From contig JACQIE010000064.1 of NCBI GenBank assembly GCA_016198645.1, positions 1-9,604 on the forward strand: 9,604 bases of DNA. Direction: 5' to 3'. A program made the position numbers and the translations under genes. The notes below the pieces were generated by a model, which made no database searches, was not told the DNA's origin, and saw only the letters and a list, made by a program, of their open reading frames with translations. The first letter of the stretch is position 1. The number at the start of each line of letters is the position of its first letter. Below, piece after piece: positions 1 to 4,771 of the stretch. Origin of the DNA: Candidatus Aenigmatarchaeota archaeon. GTDB taxonomy: Archaea > Aenigmatarchaeota > Aenigmatarchaeia > GW2011-AR5.

Positions 1-445
1 GGATAGAGTAATATCCCGAGCCGAAGCCGAAATAAAATAAAGCACGGAAATTTCTGACAACGTATGCGGCTTTAAGAAGTCGTTGCCAAAACAAGTCTAA
101 GTGAAACCAATATAGAAATATTGCCGAGACCATGCCAGTTGATACATGGGTGTAAATCTTGGTCGTCTTGACAGATGAATGGCCAAGAAGGCGCTGTATG
201 ATTCTGATGTCTGTTCCTGCCTTCAGCAGGTGCGTTGCATAGCTGTGGCGCAGGGTATGGACGTGGACATTCTTTGTTATGCCCGCTTCTTTGCAGCTTT
301 CTCGACTATTTTCTGCATCGACATGGTTGTTAGGTGTCCGCCTCTGCTGGAATCAAAAACATACGGATTGGTGTCGTTTCTTGAAATAATGTAAGCTTCC
401 AGTTGCTTTGACGCTGATGTGGGTAATTTATCACGCCAGCCAAAT
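1..445 (-). pseudogene. Truncated, frameshifted tyrosine recombinase (XerA-like), C-terminal catalytic domain relic
   Basis: Read on the minus strand, this stretch encodes the C-terminal catalytic half of an archaeal XerA-type tyrosine recombinase (DNA strand exchange through a tyrosyl intermediate). From about 441 down, one frame reads GWRDKLPTSASKQLEAY, then [15 protein letters not shown], then [10 protein letters not shown], and stops at 277-279. The next frame continues the same protein with [20 protein letters not shown], then [19 protein letters not shown], then STGMVSAI ending near 121. One missing base near 284-290 explains the switch. Visible catalytic elements are the HTLRH box, LGH and the tyrosine in IYTHV. 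The first catalytic arginine and the whole N-terminal SAM-like domain are absent because homology ends beside the RelE stop at 461. Beyond VSAI the frame stays open to the window edge but no longer looks like the family. It is therefore a dead remnant, unless the frameshift is a sequencing error. It may mark an old integration event next to the toxin-antitoxin pair. Confidence 0.85.
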
Positions 446-460
446 GCCGCGCCTTCGAAA

Positions 461-709
461 TCACTGCCCGTCCTTGTGGTATAAGTCCAGAAATACTATC
501 TCGTCTTTCTCTGCGAAATGAATATACGACAGCCTGTAGGAGCCGATATAAACCTCCCTCGTGCCTTTTCTGGAATATCTCATCGGTTTTCCGACATCGG
601 GATTTCTGATTATTTTCACAATAAGTTTCTTTAGTTGCAGTTTTTGCGACGAATCCTTCATCTTCTCGATTATTTTTTGGAGCGCAGGACTGTAAGAAAC
701 CGTCACCAT
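461..709 (-). CDS. RelE/ParE-superfamily toxin of a type II toxin-antitoxin pair
   Basis: This 82-aa basic protein has the length and layout of archaeal RelE-like toxins: an N-terminal helical pair (residues 8-36), then the core strands with MRYSRKG (43-49), REVYIGSYRLSYI (51-63) and a C-terminal IVFLDLYHKD. The conserved arginines R51 and R59 and the terminal H78/K79 fall where RelE mRNA-interferase toxins carry RNA-contact residues. In this family the toxin usually cleaves mRNA at the ribosome and is held inactive by its antitoxin. Its ATG overlaps the TGA of the upstream AbrB-type gene by 7 bp, so the two are translationally coupled, antitoxin first. Pairing of a RelE-fold toxin with an AbrB-fold antitoxin is a known mix-and-match arrangement. 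Activity is inferred. A ParE-like gyrase inhibitor is less likely at this length. Confidence 0.88.
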   Translation of the reverse strand: MVTVSYSPALQKIIEKMKDSSQKLQLKKLIVKIIRNPDVGKPMRYSRKGTREVYIGSYRLSYIHFAEKDEIVFLDLYHKDGQ

Positions 710-966
710 TTCTTCAATTCCTTGGCGAATTCGCGCTTTCTTTTTTTCATGAACAGACCCTTCTCATATTTCTTCAGCGCGTCTTCTGTTCTTTCGGCGA
801 AGATCAGGTCTTCTCTAAAGCTCTTTGTATCGCAGGCTTTTTTTAGTATCATCCTGTCGCCGTCTTTGATTATGAGCATTTTATCGCCTTCTTTCACGTC
901 CTGCCGCATTTCGGCTGGTATCACTATCTGCCCTTTGGAGCTCATTCTGGTCACACCCACGTCCAT
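703..966 (-). CDS. AbrB/MazE-type (SpoVT-AbrB swapped-hairpin) antitoxin
   Basis: This 87-aa protein opens with a textbook SpoVT-AbrB domain: VTRMSSKGQIVIPAEMR (residues 5-21) followed by VKEGDKMLIIKDGDRMILKK to about residue 44. The domain dimerises as a swapped-hairpin barrel and binds palindromic DNA. The remaining residues (45-87) form a charged, probably helical tail rich in lysine, typical of the segment that wraps and neutralises the partner toxin. It precedes the RelE-like toxin with a 7-bp overlap. The ATG at 966 is chosen because a TTTAAA box (998-1003) lies about 35 bp upstream, giving a leader of roughly 9 nt. A perfect 16-bp palindrome between box and start (976-991) is a likely autoregulatory operator. 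Family assignment is strong. The operator role is inferred. Confidence 0.92.
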   Translation of the reverse strand: MDVGVTRMSSKGQIVIPAEMRQDVKEGDKMLIIKDGDRMILKKACDTKSFREDLIFAERTEDALKKYEKGLFMKKRKREFAKELKKW

Positions 967-975
967 TTCATCACA

Positions 976-991
976 GTAAGATTAATCTTAC
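976..991. promoter_or_regulatory. Perfect 16-bp palindrome, putative operator of the toxin-antitoxin pair
   Basis: GTAAGATTAATCTTAC is a perfect 8+8 palindrome. It sits between the TTTAAA box and the antitoxin ATG, over the expected transcription start. AbrB-type antitoxins commonly repress their own promoter by binding such sites. Confidence 0.6.
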
Positions 992-997
992 CAACCA

Positions 998-1003
998 TTT
1001 AAA
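998..1003 (-). promoter_or_regulatory. TATA-like box of the antitoxin-toxin operon
   Basis: On the minus strand the sequence reads AAAAGCTTTAAATGG: a TTTAAA core preceded by a purine-rich BRE-like stretch, about 35 bp before the antitoxin ATG. This suggests the pair has its own promoter, separate from the microprotein cluster upstream. Confidence 0.55.
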
Positions 1004-1041
1004 GCTTTTTCAGTACGCGCATCCTTTTGCCGGTGCAAACG

Positions 1042-1146
1042 TCACCCGAATTTCTTCCCGCAAATCCCGCAGAGTTTTGAGCTTCTGGTATAGACAACGT
1101 AGCCGGTGAAGCCGGAGCCGCAGCGATGGGTGCCTAATTCCCTCAT
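1042..1146 (-). CDS. 34-aa HxC/CxxC zinc-ribbon-like microprotein (paralogue 2)
   Basis: This 34-aa ORF starts MRELGTHRCGSGFTGYVV and ends KLCGICGKKFG. It shares the spaced pattern HxCGxGFxG, then an arginine, then KxCGxCG and a final F, with the 32-aa ORF just upstream. The two are clearly duplicates that diverged while keeping every putative ligand and glycine. H7, C9, C26 and C29 could bind one zinc as a half zinc-ribbon. Very small zinc-finger proteins are known in archaea, but I do not recognise this family. The ATG at 1146 lies 4 bp after the upstream stop, with a G-rich stretch (GGGGTAATGG) as a possible ribosome-binding site. It is the last gene of the cluster. The antitoxin promoter starts about 40 bp further on. 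Conservation of motif rather than DNA supports real coding. Confidence 0.65.
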   Translation of the reverse strand: MRELGTHRCGSGFTGYVVYTRSSKLCGICGKKFG

Positions 1147-1150
1147 ACCA

Positions 1151-1249
1151 TTACCCCGCGAATTCGTGCCCGCACAGGCCGCAGAATTTTATCGTTCTTG
1201 CGTGAATTATGGCGCCGCTGAAACCGTTGCCGCAGTTATGCTTTTTCAT
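1151..1249 (-). CDS. 32-aa HxC/CxxC zinc-ribbon-like microprotein (paralogue 1)
   Basis: This 32-aa ORF starts MKKHNCGNGFSGAII and ends KFCGLCGHEFAG. H4, C6, C23 and C26 form an H-x-C plus C-x-x-C set able to hold one zinc, possibly with H28. The next ORF downstream repeats the same layout at about 45-50% identity. The start is coupled to the upstream ORF by an ATGA overlap, with GGTGA placed 6 nt before the ATG as a Shine-Dalgarno sequence. Its size and lack of other domains suggest a nucleic-acid- or protein-binding adaptor, but no function can be assigned. It is too short for standard gene callers, so it is easily missed. Confidence rests on the paralogue match, the ribosome-binding site and the tight packing. 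Confidence 0.65.
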   Translation of the reverse strand: MKKHNCGNGFSGAIIHARTIKFCGLCGHEFAG

Positions 1250-1407
1250 GCTTCGTCACCATACCCCTCGCTCGAGCTGAATGACGCACGATGCTGTATG
1301 ACGGCTTCGCCGTCCAACAGCTTTGCGTCCAACAGCTTCCAAGTGCGTATCCCAATACCCCGCATTTTCCTAAATGTGTCGTATCCCATATTATTTGTCT
1401 TTCTCAT
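1246..1407 (-). CDS. 53-aa unrecognised ORF in the microprotein cluster, containing a palindromic repeat
   Basis: This ORF starts MRKTNNMGYDTFRKMRGIGI and ends EGYGDEA. It overlaps its neighbours on both sides through ATGA stop/start fusions, and GGTGA precedes its ATG. Its middle reads KLLDAKLLDGEAVIQHRAS and is made of repeat DNA: a 15-bp-period tandem (1312-1338) and a nested hairpin (1283-1329), whose core recurs on the opposite strand at 8150-8178. It may therefore be a real gene invaded by a repeat, or a frame that the repeat happens to keep open. In favour of coding, the two differences just inside and after the shared GEAVIQHRAS translation at the other copy are synonymous. No known domain is visible. 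The opening M-(K/R)-K-x-N resembles the start of the next gene, perhaps a decayed duplicate. Confidence 0.4.
   Translation of the reverse strand: MRKTNNMGYDTFRKMRGIGIRTWKLLDAKLLDGEAVIQHRASFSSSEGYGDEA
1283..1329. repeat. Nested-hairpin repeat, copy 1
   Basis: Three stems are nested: GACGCA (1283-1288) with TGCGTC (1324-1329), GCTGT (1293-1297) with ACAGC (1317-1321), and GACGGC (1300-1305) with GCCGTC (1309-1314) around a TTC loop. The first 29 nt recur with one mismatch on the other strand at 8150-8178. It lies inside the 53-aa minus-strand ORF. Confidence 0.8.
1312..1338. repeat. 15-bp-period tandem duplication
   Basis: GTCCAACAGCTT occurs at 1312-1323 and again at 1327-1338, separated by TGC. 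In the minus-strand ORF this gives KLLDAKLLD. It overlaps the right arm of the nested hairpin, suggesting local slippage. Confidence 0.7.
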
Positions 1408-1520
1408 GCCTCGTCACCTGAAACCAATACGATTTTGCGATGCTCGCGTACGCTCGGCCTTGTTAGGAACCACAAATCGTCCTCATTCATCCTTGCCATG
1501 GAAACTTTCACAATGTCCAT
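1404..1520 (-). CDS. 38-aa unrecognised leader microprotein of the cluster
   Basis: This 38-aa ORF starts MDIVKVSMARMNEDDLWFL and ends KIVLVSGDEA. It is the first gene after a clear archaeal promoter. TATATAA lies about 37 bp before the ATG, and GAGGTGA sits 5 nt before the ATG at the predicted 5' end of the transcript. Its stop overlaps the next ATG (ATGA). The last residues, SGDEA, are encoded by the sequence that also supplies the GGTGA ribosome-binding site of the next gene. The following ORF ends GYGDEA for the same reason, so this match is partly constrained by the translation signal. No domain or membrane segment is visible. It could be a real small protein or a leader peptide that sets translation of the downstream zinc-ribbon genes. 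Confidence 0.5.
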   Translation of the reverse strand: MDIVKVSMARMNEDDLWFLTRPSVREHRKIVLVSGDEA

Positions 1521-1525
1521 ATCTT

Positions 1526-1532
1526 TCACCTC
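1526..1532 (-). promoter_or_regulatory. Strong Shine-Dalgarno, first microprotein gene
   Basis: GAGGTGA on the minus strand lies 5 nt before the ATG at 1520. It is the best ribosome-binding site in the window and fixes the start of the microprotein cluster. Confidence 0.65.
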
Positions 1533-1553
1533 GTTGCATGATTTATTTTTCAG

Positions 1554-1561
1554 TTATATAC
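1554..1561 (-). promoter_or_regulatory. TATA box of the microprotein cluster
   Basis: The minus strand reads GGTATATAACTG, about 25 bp before the Shine-Dalgarno at 1526-1532. The predicted transcript therefore begins almost at the ribosome-binding site. It is divergent from nrdR. Confidence 0.6.
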
Positions 1562-1622
1562 CGTTTAGCCAAGGTCGGAGAAAGTGAAAAGTGCTGACGT
1601 TACTGGAAGGGGATTTCACTTT

Positions 1623-1640
1623 TTCATAATCACTTATGAA
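1623..1640. promoter_or_regulatory. Inverted repeat between the divergent promoters
   Basis: TTCATAA (1623-1629) and TTATGAA (1634-1640) are perfect 7-bp arms with a TCAC spacer. They lie between the microprotein promoter and the nrdR promoter region, so this is a possible operator. Nothing identifies the binder. Confidence 0.35.
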
Positions 1641-1652
1641 GAATCGAAAACG

Positions 1653-1661
1653 CTATTAAAG
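1653..1661 (+). promoter_or_regulatory. Possible TATA box of nrdR-nrdJ
   Basis: CTATTAAAG follows an A-rich BRE-like CGAAAACG. A start about 25 bp downstream would fall near 1682, just before the first NrdR-like palindrome, so bound NrdR would cover the start region. The match to a TATA box is moderate. Confidence 0.4.
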
Positions 1662-1685
1662 GCTATGCCGATAGTTATTATTCTG

Positions 1686-1701
1686 CTACAACCTGTTGTA
1701 T
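1686..1701 (+). promoter_or_regulatory. Upstream NrdR-box-like palindrome
   Basis: CTACAACCTGTTGTAT contains perfect arms TACAAC and GTTGTA around CT. It matches the bacterial NrdR-box consensus ACACWATATATWGTGT at 10 of 16 positions, including the ACWA and TWGT cores. Its centre lies 31.5 bp (three helical turns) before the centre of the second box, the usual spacing of paired NrdR boxes. Confidence 0.55.
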
Positions 1702-1716
1702 CTAACGGCGTGAAAA

Positions 1717-1733
1717 ACACAATATATTGGTGT
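1717..1733 (+). promoter_or_regulatory. NrdR box directly upstream of nrdR
   Basis: ACACAATATATTGGTGT equals the NrdR-box consensus ACACWATATATWGTGT except for one extra G. It ends 5 bp before the nrdR ATG, so occupancy would block transcription or initiation. With the palindrome at 1686-1701 it forms a paired operator for autoregulation of nrdR-nrdJ. Confidence 0.75.
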
Positions 1734-1738
1734 TATAT

Positions 1739-2179
1739 ATGAAATGCCCTTTTTGTGGTCATGAGGAGACGAAAGTCACCGACAAACGGGACGCAGAGTC
1801 GCTAACGCGCCGCAGGAGAGAGTGCGAAAAATGCGAAAAGCGGTTTACAACCTACGAAAAGCCGGAAATCAGCATGACCGTGATAAAGAAGGACGGCTCA
1901 CGGGAGCCCTATGACCGCGAAAAGCTGAGGACAGGGATGATGAAGTCGTGCGAGAAACGGGCGATATCGCCGGAATCGATAGAAGAGTCCGTTTCAGAGA
2001 TAGAGTCGCGGTTGCTCAAAATGCCGGGGGAAATAGATAGTAGCGCTATAGGAGAACTCGTATTAAAGAAGCTTCTGAAGCTGGACAAGGTGGCTTACCT
2101 CCGCTTTGCATCCGTGCACAGGAGCTTTGAGGACGTGGAGCGGTTCGAGAAGGAGGTAAGGCTTATCAAATCAAGGTGA
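1739..2179 (+). CDS. nrdR: Transcriptional repressor NrdR
   Basis: This 146-aa protein is a nucleotide-sensing repressor of ribonucleotide reductase genes. It has an N-terminal zinc ribbon, MKCPFCGHEETKV with C3/C6, then RRRRECEKCEKRFTTYEK with C29/C32. An ATP-cone follows at about residues 46-136 (VIKKDGSREPYDREKLRTGM to LRFASVHRSF), where ATP or dATP binding sets the oligomer state and DNA affinity. Length matches the family (about 150 aa). The ATG at 1739 is preferred over a TTG at 1727 because the zinc ribbon normally begins MxCPFCG and because 1727 lies inside the NrdR box. GGTG 6 nt upstream is a weak ribosome-binding site. Its stop overlaps the nrdJ ATG by one base, so the two form an operon. 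NrdR is near-universal in bacteria but reported from only a few archaea, so bacterial origin by transfer is plausible. Confidence 0.94.
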   Translation: MKCPFCGHEETKVTDKRDAESLTRRRRECEKCEKRFTTYEKPEISMTVIKKDGSREPYDREKLRTGMMKSCEKRAISPESIEESVSEIESRLLKMPGEIDSSAIGELVLKKLLKLDKVAYLRFASVHRSFEDVERFEKEVRLIKSR

Positions 2180-4458
2180 TGGCTGTGGTGCATAAGATAT
2201 TGAAGAGAGACGGGACGATAGCGAATTTCGAGAGAGACAAGATAAGCAGCGCGATATTCAAAGCCGCGCAGTCGGTCGGCGGCACGGACAGGGAGGAGGC
2301 GGAGAGCCTGTCGTCACAGGTCGTTGCCACGATAGAGGAGAGATTTATCGGGAAAATTCCGAGTGTGGAGGAGATACAGGACATAGTTGAAGAGGTGCTC
2401 ATAAAGTCCGGCCACGACCAGACCGCCAAGGCTTACATACTTTACAGGGCGAAGCGCGCCGAATTGCGCGCCCATGTGAAAAAGGTGCCGGAGCGCGTTC
2501 GCCAACTAGTGGAAGAGTCGCGGAGATATTTCCGGAACCCGCTATCCGAGTTCGTTTATTTCCGGACGTATTCGCGCTGGATTGACGGCGAAGGCAGAAG
2601 AGAGACGTGGATAGAGACCGTGGACAGATATGTCGATTTTATGCGCGAAAATCTGGGCACGAAGCTTCGCGAAGAAGAGTATAGTGAAATAAAGGAAGGC
2701 ATACTCAATCAGGACATAATGCCGTCCATGCGGTTGATGTGGGGTGCAGGCGATGCCGCACGGGCGAGCAACGTGTGCGGATATAACTGTTCGTATATAG
2801 CGCCGGCGAAGCTCGAGGATTTTTCGGAAATAATGTACCTTTCGATGTGCGGCGCGGGCGTCGGCTTCTCTGTTGAGAGCCAGACAGCGCAGCTATTGCC
2901 GATAATCGCGCGGCAAGCCGGGCAGCATCTGCCTGCGCACGCGATAGGCGACAGCAAGGAAGGCTGGTGCGACGCGCTCACGCTCGGTCTGAGGGCGTGG
3001 TATTCGGGGAAAGACATAATTTTTGACTATTCGCATATAAGACCGGCGGGCGCGAAGCTCAAGACAATGGGCGGCAGAAGCTCGGGGCCGGAGCCGCTAC
3101 GAAGCCTTCTTGATTTTGCCCGGGCGAAGATAATGGCGTCGCAGGGCCGTCGTCTGAGTAACATAGACATACACGACATAATATGCAAGATAGGCGAGGT
3201 CGTAGTGATGGGCGGCGTGCGGAGAACTGCGCTTATCTCGCTTTCGGACCTGAACGACGGGCAGATGCGGAACGCGAAGCAGGGGTATTTCTACATGACC
3301 GAGCCGCAGAGGACGATGGCGAACAACTCTGCAGTTTACGTGGAAAAGCCCGCTTCAACGGTGTTCATGGAAGAGTGGCTTTCGCTGGCGAAAAGCGGCA
3401 CGGGCGAGCGGGGGATATTCAACCGCGGCGGGCTGCGGAAGCAGATGCCGGAGAGAAGATGGAGATTGTTCAAAGAATGTTACGACTCATCAGGAACAAA
3501 TCCATGTGGCGAAATAATATTGAGAAGCAAAGAATTCTGCAACCTCACGGAAGTGGTGTGCCGCGCGGAAGACAACGAAGACACGCTGATGAGGAAGATG
3601 CGGCTGGCGACGATACTCGGCACTTATCAATCTACGTTAACGAAGTTCCCGTATCTCTCGGACGAATGGAGAAAGAACTGCGAGGAGGAGAGGCTTCTGG
3701 GCGTTTCATTGACAGGGCAGTGGGACTGCAAAGCCGTGCGAAACAGCGAAACGCTGCGCAAGCTGAAAGAAATCGCCGTTGAAACAAACCGACTTTACGC
3801 GCGGCGCTTCGGAATAAACGAATCCGCTTCAATAACGTGCGTCAAGCCTTCCGGAACGGTGTCGCAACTCGTCGACTCGTCGTCCGGAATGCACCCACGC
3901 CATGCGAAGTATTACATAAGAAGAATACGCATAGCGGCGCACGACCCGCTGTTCAAGATGCTGCGCGACCAGAAGTTCCCGTACCATCCTGAAGTCGGGC
4001 AGACCATGGACTCGGCGACGACGTTCGTGTTTGAATTCCCCGTCAAAGCGCCTGAAGGCGCAGTCGTGAAAGACGACCTGACGGCGCTGGACCAACTTGA
4101 ATACTGGAAGATGGTGAAGGAGAATTACACGGAGCACAACCCATCCGTTACTGTGTCCGTGGGCGAAGACGAATGGCTTTCCTCCGCCGACTGGCTTTAT
4201 AACCACTGGGACATGATAGGCGGACTATCGTTCCTGCCGCGGGAGAGCCACGTTTACAAGCTTGCGCCTTACGAAGAGATAACGAAAGAGCAGTACGAGC
4301 AGCTATGCGTGGCAATGCCCGAGGCGGACTTTGCGAACATCGTGCTTTACGAGAGCGAGGACGCGACGCAGGGCGCGAAGGAAGCGGCGTGCGTCGGCGG
4401 CGTGTGCGAGTTCATGCCCGACGGCGCGACGCCTCTTGTTGTGGAGGCGGGAAAATGA
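2179..4458 (+). CDS. nrdJ: Adenosylcobalamin-dependent (class II) ribonucleoside-triphosphate reductase
   Basis: This 759-aa enzyme reduces ribonucleotides to deoxyribonucleotides using a thiyl radical made from coenzyme B12. An ATP-cone at residues 3-95 (KILKRDGTIANFERDKISSA onward) probably gives overall activity control. The catalytic barrel carries SNVCGYNC (C200/C204), NPCGEI (thiyl C443, E445), EFCNL (C454) and CVKPSGTVSQLVDSSSG near 554-570. The 11-residue gap between C443 and C454 equals that between C408 and C419 of the monomeric Lactobacillus leichmannii enzyme. The C-terminal pair ACVGGVCEF (C738, C743) matches its C731/C736 shuttle. The monomeric RTPR subtype, not the dimeric NrdJ, is therefore indicated, with an added ATP-cone. 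The ATG at 2179 shares one base with the nrdR stop. A GTG at 2176 is the alternative. Regulation by NrdR through the boxes at 1686-1733 is likely. Confidence 0.96.
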   Translation: MAVVHKILKRDGTIANFERDKISSAIFKAAQSVGGTDREEAESLSSQVVATIEERFIGKIPSVEEIQDIVEEVLIKSGHDQTAKAYILYRAKRAELRAHVKKVPERVRQLVEESRRYFRNPLSEFVYFRTYSRWIDGEGRRETWIETVDRYVDFMRENLGTKLREEEYSEIKEGILNQDIMPSMRLMWGAGDAARASNVCGYNCSYIAPAKLEDFSEIMYLSMCGAGVGFSVESQTAQLLPIIARQAGQHLPAHAIGDSKEGWCDALTLGLRAWYSGKDIIFDYSHIRPAGAKLKTMGGRSSGPEPLRSLLDFARAKIMASQGRRLSNIDIHDIICKIGEVVVMGGVRRTALISLSDLNDGQMRNAKQGYFYMTEPQRTMANNSAVYVEKPASTVFMEEWLSLAKSGTGERGIFNRGGLRKQMPERRWRLFKECYDSSGTNPCGEIILRSKEFCNLTEVVCRAEDNEDTLMRKMRLATILGTYQSTLTKFPYLSDEWRKNCEEERLLGVSLTGQWDCKAVRNSETLRKLKEIAVETNRLYARRFGINESASITCVKPSGTVSQLVDSSSGMHPRHAKYYIRRIRIAAHDPLFKMLRDQKFPYHPEVGQTMDSATTFVFEFPVKAPEGAVVKDDLTALDQLEYWKMVKENYTEHNPSVTVSVGEDEWLSSADWLYNHWDMIGGLSFLPRESHVYKLAPYEEITKEQYEQLCVAMPEADFANIVLYESEDATQGAKEAACVGGVCEFMPDGATPLVVEAGK

Positions 4459-4462
4459 AAGA

Positions 4463-4573
4463 ATGGCGAAAGGCACGAGGCATTTAACGGATATATACAA
4501 CAGATTCAACAGACAACAGCAATATCTTCGGGAACACGGGCCGCTACCGTTTTTCCTTCACAGCCCACCTTAG
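4463..4573 (+). CDS. Possible 36-aa orphan peptide after nrdJ
   Basis: A short frame 4 bp after the nrdJ stop reads MAKGTRHLTDIYNRFNRQQQ and ends EHGPLPFFLHSPP. It has a basic, helix-prone first half and a proline/phenylalanine tail. The ribosome-binding signal (GAAAG next to the ATG) is poor. A stronger G-rich stretch points instead to a 10-codon frame overlapping the nrdJ stop at 4455. No family is recognised. Position in the operon is the main argument for it, and chance is a fair alternative. Confidence 0.25.
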   Translation: MAKGTRHLTDIYNRFNRQQQYLREHGPLPFFLHSPP

Positions 4574-4771
4574 ACTGTAAACAAGTAAAGCCGAAGGCGG
4601 AACCCGCCCCGTCGGAATCGTATGCTGAAAGTCCTTTCATATCTCTTTCATAACACCCGCCACTTTAATGGTGATTAGTTTACTTTTCCTTTTTGCATCG
4701 CACAGAGTGAGCCTGAAATTCGTCATAGGTTCTGATAAAATCTACTCCGAAATAAATTCTTCATCATAGAT
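4574..4771. other. Intergenic region between convergent nrdJ operon and M42 peptidase
   Basis: No convincing gene is visible. It holds a nested hairpin at 4591-4615 (CCGA/TCGG outside, GGCGG/CCGCC inside with an AAC loop) and a T-rich tract CTTTTCCTTTTTG at 4683-4695 that could end plus-strand transcription. A 29-codon minus-strand frame at 4637-4726 has only faint protein character. Confidence 0.5.
4591..4615 (+). terminator. Hairpin downstream of nrdJ, possible terminator or mRNA 3' structure
   Basis: Stem GGCGG (4596-4600) pairs with CCGCC (4604-4608) around AAC, with an outer CCGA (4591-4594) and TCGG (4612-4615). No T-run follows directly. The nearest is at 4684-4694, so the termination role is uncertain. 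Confidence 0.3.

Noticed and set aside
179..394. Plus-strand frame of 71 codons
   Set aside because: It is antisense to the recognisable recombinase motifs HTLRH and LGH.
635..979. Plus-strand frame of 114 codons
   Set aside because: It is the antisense shadow of the AbrB/RelE pair.
1106..1597. Plus-strand frames of 163 and 98 codons
   Set aside because: They lie antisense to the microprotein cluster, have no promoter or ribosome-binding site, and their translation is low-complexity and unlike any family; the minus strand has promoter, ribosome-binding sites and paralogous proteins.
1563..1738. Cobalamin riboswitch before the B12-dependent reductase
   Set aside because: The leader is far too short and lacks a B12-box-like sequence; NrdR boxes explain the palindromes better.
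4637..4726. 29-codon minus-strand frame (MTNFRLTLCDAKRKSKLITI...), faintly like the start of ribosomal protein eS6
   Set aside because: The likeness is a few hydrophobic-alternation positions only, no ribosome-binding site or promoter is seen, and the frame stops where eS6 would continue.
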